Source: Proteobacteria bacterium SG_bin5
GTDB lineage: Bacteria > Pseudomonadota > Alphaproteobacteria > Sphingomonadales > Sphingomonadaceae
Assembly (NCBI GenBank): GCA_002083475.1
Contig: LWDI01000044.1
Coordinates: forward strand, 1 to 30,251
Length of the DNA stretch: 30,251 nt
Direction of reading: 5' to 3'
Below the pieces are notes generated by a model. That model made no database searches, was not told where the DNA came from, and saw only the letters and a list, made by a program, of their open reading frames with translations. Position 1 is the stretch's first letter; the number at the start of each line of letters is the position of its first letter. Position numbers and translations under genes: made by a program. Below are positions 1-7,955 of this stretch, one piece after another.

Positions 1-207
1 GGGGGGCGGCGCGATCGACTCGGCGTCCGGCGCGGCGAAGCCCAGGGGCGGCGCGTGCGCCTCGGCGCGGCGGCGCTCGGCGGCCTTCGCGCGGCGGCGG
101 ATCGTGCCCCAGATGATGATCGCGAGCGCCAACACGACGCCGATGCCGATCAGCACGAAGAAAGTGGGGGTCATCCAGGCCGGCGTCGCAATGTCGCGTG
201 CTTCCAT
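1..207 (-). CDS. Small single-pass membrane protein of unknown function (3' end outside window)
   Basis: The minus-strand frame opens with ATG at 207-205 and is open to the window edge, so the C-terminus is missing. The N-terminus (about 14 residues) is followed by one clear hydrophobic segment at roughly residues 15-33 (FFVLIGIGVVLALAIIIW). After that comes a strongly basic RRR/ERRR stretch, which suggests an N-out, C-in single-pass protein, and then a Pro/Ala-rich tail. The start overlaps the purD stop codon (TGATG), which implies translational coupling and co-transcription with purD. I do not recognise a named family. A membrane-anchor role is an inference from the hydropathy pattern only. 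Confidence 0.7.
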   Translation of the reverse strand, partial: MEARDIATPAWMTPTFFVLIGIGVVLALAIIIWGTIRRRAKAAERRRAEAHAPPLGFAAPDAESIAPPP

Positions 208-1484
208 CAACCCTCTCCCGCTTGCCGCGCCAATTCGCGCCAGCCAATGTCGCGGCGATAGAAACCGCTTGGGAAATCAATAAGCTCCGCCGCTTGATAG
301 GCGCGCGCGGCGGCGCTGGCGAGATTTTGCGAGCGGGCGGTGACGGCGAGCACGCGCCCCCCGCGCGCGACCAGCCGCCCCGCCTCCAGCGCGGTGCCGG
401 CGTGGAACACCGTCGCGCCCGCCGCCTCGGCCGCCGCGAGCCCGCCGATCGCGCCCCCGGCCTCGGGCGTCCCCGGATAGCCGCGCGCAGCATAGACGAT
501 CGTGAGCGCGCTCTCCTCGGCGAAGCGCGGCGCCGGAACGCGCTTGCCGCGCGCGACCGCGAGCAGCAGCGGCAGCAGGTCGCTGTCCAACCGCGCCATC
601 AGCACCTGGCATTCGGGATCGCCGAAGCGGACGTTGTATTCGATCAGCTTCGGCCCCTCGCGCGTGAGCATCAGCCCGGCATAGAGCACCCCCGCGAACG
701 GCGTTCCCGCCGCCGCCATCGCGTTCAGGGTCGGCGCGACGATCTCGGCGAGCGCGCGCGCCTCGAGTTCGGGAGTGAGCACCGGCGCGGGGCTATAGGC
801 GCCCATCCCACCGGTATTGGCGCCGGTGTCGCCCTCGCCCACCCGCTTATGATCCTGCGCCGAGCCGAAGGGGACGTAATCGGTGCCGTGCGCGAGCACG
901 AAGAGGCTCGCTTCCTCGCCTTCCAGAAATTCCTCGATCACCGCGCGCGCGCCGGGGCCGGCGAAGATCGCGTCGAGCGCGGCCTCGGCCTCGGCACGCG
1001 TCGCGGCGACGGTCACCCCCTTGCCGGCGGCGAGGCCATCGGCCTTCACCACCACCGGCGCCCCGAAACGATCGAGCGCCGCGCGCGCCTCGGCCAAGCT
1101 CTCGACGCTCTCGAACGCCGCCGTCGGAATGCCGTGCGCCGCGCACAGCGCCTTGGTGAAGCCCTTCGACCCTTCGAGCCGCGCCGCCGCCGCGCTGGGG
1201 CCGAACACCGCGATGCCGCGCTGGCGCAAATCATCCGCCAGCCCCGCGACCAGCGGCGCCTCGGGCCCGATCACCACCAGGCCGACGTCTCGCTCGGCGC
1301 AAAAGCGCGCGACCGCCGGAGGGTCGCCCGCGTCGAGCGCCACCAATTCGGCATGCGCCCCTATTCCCGGATTGCCCGGCGCGGCGTAGAGGCGACCGAG
1401 CAAGGGCGATTGCGCGAGCTTCCACGCCAGCGCATGTTCGCGCCCCCCGCCGCCCAGAAGCAGGACGTTGATGAGTTCAGACAT
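207..1484 (-). CDS. purD: Phosphoribosylamine--glycine ligase (GAR synthetase)
   Basis: Cytosolic ATP-grasp enzyme of de novo purine synthesis. It joins glycine to 5-phosphoribosylamine with ATP to form glycinamide ribonucleotide. The 425-aa product has the usual length and motifs in order: N-terminal LLLGGGGREHALAWKL, GPEAPLVAGLADDLR, the GPSAAAARLEGSKGFTK segment that opens the ATP-grasp domain, VVVKADGLAAGKGV, QDHKRVGEGDTGANTGGMG, and the metal/ATP-binding IEYNVRFGDPECQ near residue 290. The ATG at 1484 gives the canonical start (MSELINVLLLGGGG); the frame stays open 28 codons further upstream, but that part lies inside xseA and is not PurD-like. The 3' end overlaps the start of a small membrane protein gene. 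The start overlaps the divergent xseA, so its promoter must lie within xseA coding sequence. Confidence 0.97.
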   Translation of the reverse strand: MSELINVLLLGGGGREHALAWKLAQSPLLGRLYAAPGNPGIGAHAELVALDAGDPPAVARFCAERDVGLVVIGPEAPLVAGLADDLRQRGIAVFGPSAAAARLEGSKGFTKALCAAHGIPTAAFESVESLAEARAALDRFGAPVVVKADGLAAGKGVTVAATRAEAEAALDAIFAGPGARAVIEEFLEGEEASLFVLAHGTDYVPFGSAQDHKRVGEGDTGANTGGMGAYSPAPVLTPELEARALAEIVAPTLNAMAAAGTPFAGVLYAGLMLTREGPKLIEYNVRFGDPECQVLMARLDSDLLPLLLAVARGKRVPAPRFAEESALTIVYAARGYPGTPEAGGAIGGLAAAEAAGATVFHAGTALEAGRLVARGGRVLAVTARSQNLASAAARAYQAAELIDFPSGFYRRDIGWRELARQAGEG

Positions 1485-2832
1485 GCCCCGGCTGGTAGCC
1501 GAGTCGCTCCCGGGCGACAACGCCGCCCCCCTCACCGTTTCGGAACTCTCGCAGCAGTTGAAGCGCACGGTCGAGGGCGCGTTCGGCTATGTGCGGCTGC
1601 GCGGCGAAGTGTCTGGCTATAAGCGCGCGGCTTCAGGCCATGCCTATCTGGCGCTGAAGGACGATGGCGCGCTGATCGACGGGGTGATTTGGAAGGGCAG
1701 CTTCGGCGGCATCGCCTTCGCCCCGCAAGATGGGCTCGAAGTGATCGCGACCGGGCGGCTGACGACTTACCCCGGGCGCAGCAAATATCAGATCGTGATC
1801 GATCGGCTGGAACTCGCGGGCGAAGGCGCGCTGATGGCGCTGTTCGAGCGGCTGAAGGCGAAACTCGCGAGCGAAGGCCTGTTCGAGCCCGCGCGCAAAA
1901 AGCCGCTCCCCTATCTGCCGCGCGTGATCGGCGTCGTCACCTCGCCCACCGGCGCGGTGATCCGCGACATTCTCCACCGCCTGGCGGATCGCTTCCCCAG
2001 CCATGTGCTGCTCTGGCCGGTGCTGGTGCAGGGCGAGGGCGCGGCCGGCCAAATCGCGCGCGCGATCGCCGGCTTCGACGCGCTCGCCCCGGGCGGCCCC
2101 GTGCCGCGCCCCGATCTGCTGATCGTCGCGCGCGGCGGCGGCTCGATCGAGGATCTCTGGGCGTTCAACGAGGAGGCGGTCGTCCGCGCGATCGCGGCCT
2201 GTTCGATTCCCGTCATCTCCGCGGTCGGGCATGAGACGGACACGAGTCTCGCCGATTTCGCCGCCGATCGCCGCGCCCCCACCCCAACCGCCGCCGCCGA
2301 AATGGCGGTGCCGGTGCGCGCCGAGCTGATCGCCGCGGTCGATGGGCTGGGGGTGCGGAGCGAACGCTGCGCGCGGCGTTATGTGGCGCGCGGGCGCGAG
2401 CGGCTGGAACTCGTCGCGCGCCTGCTTCCGCGCCGCGACGCACTCCTCGCGCCGCAGCGCCAGCGGCTCGACGAGGCGAGCGCCCGGCTCGATCGCGCGC
2501 TCGACGCGCGCCTCACCCGCGCCCGCGCGCAGGTCGAGCGCGCCGCCACGCTGCTGCGCCCGCAATTGCTCGTCCGCCAGCTCGCCGCCGCGCGCGCGCA
2601 TTTCGAGCGGACCGAGCGGCTGGTCGAGGCGGTCAACCCCGATGCGCTTCTGAAACGCGGCTATGTCCGCGTGTCGGCCAAGGACGGCGCGGTGGTGACG
2701 AGCGCCGCCGCCGCGCGCGCCGCGCAATCGCTCACGCTCCATTTCGGCGACGGACGGGTCGAGGCGCGGGTTGAGCGCGGCGCGGCCAAGCCCTATGTCA
2801 AACCCATATCCGAGCAGCCGAGCCTGCTCTAA
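1471..2832 (+). CDS. xseA: Exodeoxyribonuclease VII large subunit
   Basis: Large catalytic subunit of exonuclease VII, which together with XseB degrades single-stranded DNA in both directions. The product (about 453 aa) has an N-terminal OB-fold (VSELSQQLKRTVEGAFGYVRLRGEVSGYK...GHAYLALKD), then the nuclease core with GVVTSPTGAVIRDIL, ARGGGSIEDLWAFNEE, and SAVGHETDTSLADFAADRRAPTPTAAAE. An Arg/Leu/Ala-rich coiled-coil region follows, and a short C-terminal domain (NPDALLKRGYVRV). Possible starts are TTG 1468, ATG 1471 and ATG 1483. I chose 1471 because AGGA at 1462-1465 is placed five bases before it, but 1483 is plausible. It heads an operon with the DUF2093 and M23 genes, 22 bp downstream and then overlapping. 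xseB is not in the window. Confidence 0.96.
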   Translation: MSSDMPRLVAESLPGDNAAPLTVSELSQQLKRTVEGAFGYVRLRGEVSGYKRAASGHAYLALKDDGALIDGVIWKGSFGGIAFAPQDGLEVIATGRLTTYPGRSKYQIVIDRLELAGEGALMALFERLKAKLASEGLFEPARKKPLPYLPRVIGVVTSPTGAVIRDILHRLADRFPSHVLLWPVLVQGEGAAGQIARAIAGFDALAPGGPVPRPDLLIVARGGGSIEDLWAFNEEAVVRAIAACSIPVISAVGHETDTSLADFAADRRAPTPTAAAEMAVPVRAELIAAVDGLGVRSERCARRYVARGRERLELVARLLPRRDALLAPQRQRLDEASARLDRALDARLTRARAQVERAATLLRPQLLVRQLAAARAHFERTERLVEAVNPDALLKRGYVRVSAKDGAVVTSAAAARAAQSLTLHFGDGRVEARVERGAAKPYVKPISEQPSLL

Positions 2833-2854
2833 GCTCCAAGCACGAAGGCCGATG

Positions 2855-3052
2855 ATGCTCGTCTCGAACAGCAACCGCACCGCCCGGCTGCATTATATGG
2901 CGAACGGGTTTCGCGTGTTGTCGCAGGGCGATCACGTGCTCTGCGCGGTGAGCGGGCAGCGCATCCCGCTCGATGCGCTGCGCTATTGGAACGTCGCCCG
3001 GCAGGAAGCCTATGCGAGCGCCCAAATCGCGATGGAGGCGATGGCGGGGTGA
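2855..3052 (+). CDS. DUF2093 domain protein
   Basis: A 65-aa protein that I recognise as DUF2093, a short conserved alphaproteobacterial family with no assigned function. The signature is the stretch RTARLHYMANGFRVLSQGDH, then CAVSGQRIPLDALRYWNV and RQEAYAS. Start: two ATGs occur at 2852 and 2855. GAAGG at 2844-2848 is best spaced for 2855. It lies 22 bp after xseA, and its TGA overlaps the GTG start of the M23 peptidase gene (GTGA at 3049-3052), so the three genes are very likely one operon. There is one Cys and no signal peptide or membrane segment. The link to xseA is positional, and no role in DNA repair can be claimed from the sequence. Confidence 0.85.
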   Translation: MLVSNSNRTARLHYMANGFRVLSQGDHVLCAVSGQRIPLDALRYWNVARQEAYASAQIAMEAMAG

Positions 3053-3888
3053 GCGCGGCGCGGGGGCTCGCCTGGGCGCTGATCGCGGCGGCGGCGCCGG
3101 TCGTGGCGCAAGCGCCGGCGAGCCCGTTCAAGCTCGAAGGGCCGCTGGTGCAGGGCGGCGCGGCGCAGGGCATCGTGCCGGCGGGCACGACCTTGCTGGA
3201 GCTTGGCGACCAAAGCGTGCCGATCGCGCGCGACGGGCGCTTCCTGATCGCCTTCGATCGCGACGCGCCGCCGAGCCTCACCCTCAGCGCCACGCTTTCG
3301 AATGGCGAGGTGATCCGCCAGACGCTCGCGATCGCGCCGCGCGCCTGGCGGATCGAGCGGCTGCCGACGCTGCCCAAAATCGCCCAGCCCACCGCCGAAT
3401 TCGAAGCGACGCGCCCGGGCGAAATCGCGCAAATCGACGCCGCGCGCCATATGACGACTTCGGCCGAGGGCTGGCGCCAGCCCCTGCTCTGGCCCGCGAC
3501 CGGGCGGCTTTCGGGGTTGTTCGGGGCGCAGCGCATCTATGCGAATGGCGAGGCGGGCAGCTATCATTCGGGCGCCGACATCGCCCGGCCCGAGGGCACA
3601 CCAGTGCTCGCCCCCGCCGATGGCGTGGTGGTGCTCGCCGCCGACCGCCCCTTCACGCTCGAGGGCAATTTGCTGATGATCGATCACGGCATGGGGCTAT
3701 CGAGTTCGTTCCTGCATCTGTCGCGGATCGACGTGAAGCGCGGCCAGCGCGTTAGTCGCGGCCAAGTGATCGGCGCGATCGGCAAGACGGGGCGCGCGAC
3801 CGGCCCGCATCTCCACTGGAGCTTGCGCTGGCGCGAGGCGCGGATCGATCCGCTGCTCGTGGCCGGGCCGATGCCGTCGACCAAATAA
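3049..3888 (+). CDS. Secreted M23-family (LytM-type) zinc endopeptidase
   Basis: A 279-aa exported protein with a signal peptide of about 21 residues (hydrophobic AWALIAAAAPVVA, cleavage before QAPAS). A beta-rich N-terminal region of roughly residues 25-150 is followed by a C-terminal peptidase_M23 domain. The zinc and catalytic residues are present: H173 and D177 in SYHSGADIA, and H254/H256 in GPHLHW. The family cleaves peptide cross-links of peptidoglycan, and intact ligands suggest an active enzyme rather than an EnvC/NlpD-like activator. The GTG start at 3049 overlaps the previous stop codon, and GGAGG at 3034-3038 is a good ribosome-binding site. The longer frame from 2986 lacks a signal peptide and overlaps DUF2093, so I rejected it. 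Confidence 0.9.
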   Translation: MSAARGLAWALIAAAAPVVAQAPASPFKLEGPLVQGGAAQGIVPAGTTLLELGDQSVPIARDGRFLIAFDRDAPPSLTLSATLSNGEVIRQTLAIAPRAWRIERLPTLPKIAQPTAEFEATRPGEIAQIDAARHMTTSAEGWRQPLLWPATGRLSGLFGAQRIYANGEAGSYHSGADIARPEGTPVLAPADGVVVLAADRPFTLEGNLLMIDHGMGLSSSFLHLSRIDVKRGQRVSRGQVIGAIGKTGRATGPHLHWSLRWREARIDPLLVAGPMPSTK

Positions 3889-4104
3889 TTACAGATCCAC
3901 AATCGAGTATCGACCCTCGTCGACCGTTTCGCGATCGGCATGAATTGGCTTGGATTGTGATTTCTTCATCTATGCGTCGGGTTATTTACTTAGGCCCTGA
4001 TGCAAGTCAGCTTCACGTCTCGCGGAACCGTGCCCAGCCATAGGGTCGGCCGCACGATCGTTACGGCAAACGAGCGATCGGTCGAGACAAAAGGGGATAT
4101 TACG
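3889..4104 (+). promoter_or_regulatory. Leader region of the first TonB-dependent receptor
   Basis: A 216-bp non-coding stretch that is noticeably more AT-rich around 3940-3990 than its surroundings, as expected of a promoter region. TTGGCT followed after 17 bases by ATCTAT near 3945-3973 is a weak -35/-10 candidate only. The arms CACAATC (3898-3904) and GATTGTG (3953-3959) form a widely spaced inverted pair. A purine-rich AAGGGGA at 4091-4097 is the ribosome-binding site of the receptor. No terminator for the upstream operon is evident. Confidence 0.35.
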
Positions 4105-7100
4105 ATGGCTATGCTTAACTCCACCAGCCGGGCGCTGCTGCGCGCTGGGGCCGGCGGCGTCGCGCTCGCCGTGGCGCTCGCCGCGACGCCGACGCTCGCG
4201 CAGACCGCCCCCGCCCAGGGCCAGGCGACCGCGGCGCAAGGGGCGGACGCGGATCAGGGCTCGAGCGCCGACGAAGTGGTCGTCACCGGGACGCTGTTCA
4301 AAGGCAACAAGACGATTTCTCCGGTGACAACGCTCACCACCGACGAGCTCGACAGCCGCGCGATCAACACCGTGCAAGACGCGCTGCAGCAGCTGTCGTC
4401 GAACAATGGTCCCTCGCTCACCAATTCGTTCACCGCGAACGGCGCCTTCGCCGCCGGCGCGTCGTCGATCTCGCTGCGCGGTCTGTCGACCAACTCGACG
4501 CTGGTGCTGTTCGACGGTCTGCGCGCGGCCTATTATCCGCTCGCCGATGACGGCTCGCGCAACTTCGTCGACCTCAACACCATTCCCGACGATATCGTCG
4601 AGCGGATCGAAGTGCTGCGCGACGGCGCCTCGTCGAGCTATGGCGCGGACGCGATCGCGGGCGTTGTCAACATCATCACCAAGAAGAGCTTCAAGGGCAT
4701 TTCGGGCCGCGCCGAGGCCGGCATCGCCGAACGCGGCATCGCCGCGAACCAGCGGCTGACGCTGACCGCGGGCATTGGCGATCTGAACGAAAAGGGGTTC
4801 AACGCCTATATCAGCGGTTTCTATTTCCGCAGCGAGAAGGTTTATAACCGCGATCTCGAGGCGCCGTTCAACACCGCCGACGAAACCGGCATCGGCGGCC
4901 CGAACAACATCTTAAACGGCCGCAACCCCGATGGCAGCTATACCGGCTTCGTGCTGCCTTATGACTTTTACGTTCGGCCCTATAGCAATGTCGGCTATGC
5001 GAACGGCGTTCAAAACGGCGGCGCGCCGCAAGGTCGCTATCAGAAGCTGAACAATCTGCCGTGCATCGGCGGCAGCTCGACGACGTTGTCGGCGGCCGAA
5101 CTCGTCGCGGCGGGGGCGGCGGCGCCTTCGGGCATCATCTGCCAAAATGATTATGTGCGCGATTATCAGGTCGTGACGCCGCTGATCGAGCGCTTCGGCG
5201 GCTCGGCGCGCTTCACCGCCAAGATCGGGGACGCGTCGGAGGCCTATCTGGAGCTCAACTTCCAGCAGACCCGGTCGAGCTACACCGGCTTCCCGCCGAC
5301 GATCCGCGGCAACGCGCCGACCGGCATCCTCTTCCCGCAATTCTCCACCTCGACCCCGCAATCGCCCAATTTGGCGCCGGGCTCGGGCGTGCTCGCGCTG
5401 CCGGTGTTCGTCTGCGCGGCGCGGGTCAATTGCGACACCGCCGCCGACCGCCGCCTCAACCCGAACAACCCGTTCGCGGCGCTGGGCCAGGTCGCGCGCC
5501 TCACCGGTCGCTTCCAGGAGCCGGTGTATAACGAAACGCGCAACCGCGTGTATCGCGCCGCCTTCGGCATCGGCGGCACGATCTTGGACGACGTCAACTA
5601 TCGCTTCGACGCGACCGCGATGCACACCGACTTGCGCCGGCTCGCGCGCGGCTATGTCTATATCCAGAGCCTGCTCGACGTGATCGGCGACGGTTCGTAT
5701 AATTTCGTCAACCCGGCGGCGAACAGCGCGGCGATCAACAATTTCGTGCGCCCCGATAACATCACCAATGCTTCGTCGGATCTGTATCAGGCGCAAGTTT
5801 CGTTCAACCGCGGCTTCTTCCGCTTGCCCGGCGGGCCGATCCAGGTCGGTGTCGGCGCGACGGTCTATTACGAAGCGGTCAACAGCCCGAGCCAAAACCC
5901 CGACAATCGCGGGCCGACGCAGCGTTATTTCACGCTCAACGCCTTCGGCACGGTGGGGAGCCGCACCGTCTATGGCGGTTTCTACGAAGTCTCGGCGCCG
6001 GTGTTCGACAAGCTCGAGCTGAGCGCCACGGGTCGCTACGACACTTATTCGTCGGGCCAGAGCTCCTTCTCGCCCAAATTCGGGTTCAAGGCGACCCCGA
6101 TCCGCCAGGTCACGGTGCGCGGCACCTATTCGGAAGGCTTCCGCATTCCCAGCTTCGCCGAAGCCAATGCGCTGCCGACCACGGGCTATGTCAGCCAGAC
6201 GGTGACCAACATTCCGGCGAACTTCCGCGCGCAATATGGCGCGGCGTGCGCCGTCAACGCCACGGCGGCGACCGCCTGCCCGCAATATCTGACGCAATAT
6301 TCGATCGGCCTCACCACGCTGGCGTCGCCGAATTTGGCGCCGGAACGCTCGCGCAGCTATACGATCGGCCTCGTCGTCGAGCCGATCCGCAACATCACGC
6401 TCACCGTCGATTATTTCAACATCGAGAAGACGGGCGTGATCACCGCGCCGTCGAGCGCGCCGGCGGTGGCGGCTTATTATGCCGGCCAGCCGATCCCGGC
6501 GGGTTACGTCGTCGTCCCCGATGCCGTCGACGTCGCCAATCCCAACGCCCAGCCGCGTATCGCCTTCGTGCAATCGCAGCTGATCAACGCCAACCGGCAA
6601 AAGTCCGAAGGTATCGACTTCGGCGCGACCGGCCGGTTCAACTTCGGCGCGTTCAAATGGACGTCGAACCTCGAGGCGAGCTTGCTGCTCGAACTGAGCA
6701 CGACTTTCCCCGACGGCACGACCGAGCAATATGTCGACACCCTCGGTAACTTCAACTTGACCGCCGGTTCGGGCACCTTCCGCTGGCGCGGCCATTGGAC
6801 CAACACGATCGAAACCGGCCCGCTCGCGGTGAGCGGCACGGTCAATTACGTGTCGGGCTATGACTTGTCGGCGCAAGACCAGGGCACGGGTTACCGCGAC
6901 GGCGGCCTGTTCCCGGGCTATCCGGGCAACGGCCCGCGCGTGAGCAACTATATTACCATCGACATGAACACGAACGTGCGGATCAACGACCGGTTCAGCT
7001 TCTATTTCAACGTCATCAACCTGGTCGATGCGTTGCCGCCGATCGATCCGGTCACTTATGGCGCCTATCTCTACAACCCGGTTCAGGCGGGGAACGGTAT

Positions 7101-7143
7101 CTTCGGCCGTCAATTCCGCGGCGGGGTGAAGGTCAGCCTGTAA
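4105..7143 (+). CDS. TonB-dependent outer-membrane receptor
   Basis: A 1012-aa outer-membrane active transporter. It has a signal peptide (hydrophobic core about residues 12-28, cleavage after TLAQ), a low-complexity linker, a TonB box (DEVVVTGT), and a plug domain with SISLRGLSTNSTLVLFDGLR, IPDDIVERIEVLRDGASSSYGADAIAGVVNIITKK. A long beta-barrel ends in an amphipathic strand (GGVKVSL). The ATG at 4105 is chosen because AAGGGGA precedes it by 7 bases and it gives a clean signal peptide; the frame is open from 4000 but codes for no export signal. It stands alone and is closed by a strong terminator. The substrate cannot be read from the sequence. This subfamily, with the ERIEVL-GASSSYGADAIAGVVN plug, is heavily expanded in sphingomonads and is often linked to uptake of peptides or carbohydrates. 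Confidence 0.93.
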   Translation: MAMLNSTSRALLRAGAGGVALAVALAATPTLAQTAPAQGQATAAQGADADQGSSADEVVVTGTLFKGNKTISPVTTLTTDELDSRAINTVQDALQQLSSNNGPSLTNSFTANGAFAAGASSISLRGLSTNSTLVLFDGLRAAYYPLADDGSRNFVDLNTIPDDIVERIEVLRDGASSSYGADAIAGVVNIITKKSFKGISGRAEAGIAERGIAANQRLTLTAGIGDLNEKGFNAYISGFYFRSEKVYNRDLEAPFNTADETGIGGPNNILNGRNPDGSYTGFVLPYDFYVRPYSNVGYANGVQNGGAPQGRYQKLNNLPCIGGSSTTLSAAELVAAGAAAPSGIICQNDYVRDYQVVTPLIERFGGSARFTAKIGDASEAYLELNFQQTRSSYTGFPPTIRGNAPTGILFPQFSTSTPQSPNLAPGSGVLALPVFVCAARVNCDTAADRRLNPNNPFAALGQVARLTGRFQEPVYNETRNRVYRAAFGIGGTILDDVNYRFDATAMHTDLRRLARGYVYIQSLLDVIGDGSYNFVNPAANSAAINNFVRPDNITNASSDLYQAQVSFNRGFFRLPGGPIQVGVGATVYYEAVNSPSQNPDNRGPTQRYFTLNAFGTVGSRTVYGGFYEVSAPVFDKLELSATGRYDTYSSGQSSFSPKFGFKATPIRQVTVRGTYSEGFRIPSFAEANALPTTGYVSQTVTNIPANFRAQYGAACAVNATAATACPQYLTQYSIGLTTLASPNLAPERSRSYTIGLVVEPIRNITLTVDYFNIEKTGVITAPSSAPAVAAYYAGQPIPAGYVVVPDAVDVANPNAQPRIAFVQSQLINANRQKSEGIDFGATGRFNFGAFKWTSNLEASLLLELSTTFPDGTTEQYVDTLGNFNLTAGSGTFRWRGHWTNTIETGPLAVSGTVNYVSGYDLSAQDQGTGYRDGGLFPGYPGNGPRVSNYITIDMNTNVRINDRFSFYFNVINLVDALPPIDPVTYGAYLYNPVQAGNGIFGRQFRGGVKVSL

Positions 7144-7167
7144 GCTCGGCGGATCGCCAAGAAACTG

Positions 7168-7198
7168 GGGCGGCGCCGGGCTTCGGCGCCGCCCTTTT
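7168..7198 (+). terminator. Intrinsic terminator of the first TonB receptor gene
   Basis: A perfect 11-bp GC-rich stem (7168-7178 with 7184-7194; left arm GGGCGGCGCCG) with a five-base loop, followed directly by TTTTATT. It begins 24 bp after the receptor stop codon. Confidence 0.9.
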
Positions 7199-7226
7199 AT
7201 TGTGGCATAGTTTTATTGTGGCATAG
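7195..7226 (+). repeat. Perfect 16-bp tandem duplication after the terminator
   Basis: The unit TTTTATTGTGGCATAG occurs twice head to tail (7195-7210 and 7211-7226). The first copy begins with the T-tract of the terminator, so the duplication adds a second T-run 16 bp downstream. Confidence 0.9.
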
Positions 7227-7240
7227 TCAATTCGGCCGGA

Positions 7241-7717
7241 TCATTTCAGCCGGCGCGCGCGAACGCCGCGGCCCGAATAGCTGATGAAATAGCCGCCCAT
7301 CGCGCCCTTTTCGATCACCAACATCGTCCCGGGGCGCGGCGGCGCGAGCGCCGCCTCGGTCGTCTGCCACAGCCCGCCGCCGTCGACCGCGAGCAGCAGA
7401 AAGGCGCCCGCTGGCTGGACCGAGAGCAATTTGGCCTGCAAGCGGCGCGGCTCGGGCAATTTGGCCTCGGTGAACACCGGGTCCTCGCGCTTGGCCATGC
7501 CGAACTGGCGCTCGCGCGCGCGTTTGAGCGTCGCGCGGTCGACCACCACCACCGATTTTTCCTTCACCGCCGAGTCGAACGCCGCCGCCGCGCGATCGAA
7601 GCACGCGAGTCGCGCCGCATCCTCGGCGATCGCGCGGCACGCCTGCAGCGCGGCGAGCGGCGGTTGCGCCTCCTCGGCGAGCGCGAGCGACGACCCTAGC
7701 AACATTTCGAAAATCAT
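7241..7717 (-). CDS. Hypothetical protein with CxxI-RLACxD motif
   Basis: A 158-aa protein of unknown function. The ATG at 7717 is chosen because GGGGAA lies six bases upstream on the minus strand; the frame reaches back two codons to a TTG. Residues 5-14 (MLLGSSLALA) followed by acidic EEA look like a short signal peptide, so the protein may be periplasmic. C27 and C39 sit in LQACRAIAEDAARLACFDRA, a motif seen in many small proteobacterial exported proteins that read C-x(n)-RLACYD; a disulfide is possible. The C-terminal half is beta-rich (SVQPAGAFLLLAVDGGGLW) and ends with the basic RGVRARRLK. It is convergent with the first TonB receptor and divergent from the second. I cannot assign a role. 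Confidence 0.75.
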   Translation of the reverse strand: MIFEMLLGSSLALAEEAQPPLAALQACRAIAEDAARLACFDRAAAAFDSAVKEKSVVVVDRATLKRARERQFGMAKREDPVFTEAKLPEPRRLQAKLLSVQPAGAFLLLAVDGGGLWQTTEAALAPPRPGTMLVIEKGAMGGYFISYSGRGVRARRLK

Positions 7718-7955
7718 CGGCAATTCCCCGCTGACCGCGACGGACCATTACGCCGCGGGGCGGATCGCCGCAACCACACCTGTTGCACAACAGTTACAGC
7801 GGTTGGGAAAAGATAAAGGTTGGTAACCCAGCGCATTGTTCCGCGTCCATCAACTCGGTATCAAAGCGCGCCGGAACGTGCCGTTCCGTAAAATTTTCGT
7901 GCGTCGCAACGCACATGCGCCCCAGCGAGGGGCACAATGAAGGGGATCGAAATTC
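7718..7955 (+). promoter_or_regulatory. Intergenic leader of the second TonB receptor, with two small hairpins
   Basis: A 238-bp divergent intergenic region. Two perfect inverted repeats lie back to back at 7872-7888 (CGGAAC, 5-base loop, GTTCCG) and 7899-7914 (GTGCGT, loop CGCA, ACGCAC). A T/A-rich segment (TAAAATTTT, 7889-7897) lies between them. AAGGGGA at 7940-7946 is the receptor ribosome-binding site. No convincing -35/-10 pair was found. The hairpins could be operators or leader-RNA structure. Confidence 0.4.

Noticed and set aside
198..1622. A 474-aa plus-strand frame opposite purD
   Set aside because: Low-complexity Arg/His/Ala protein with no motifs, mirror image of purD codons.
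4912..7113. A 733-aa minus-strand open frame opposite the first TonB receptor
   Set aside because: Same composition artefact (RRR/DVD-rich, no domains); the plus-strand receptor explains the region.
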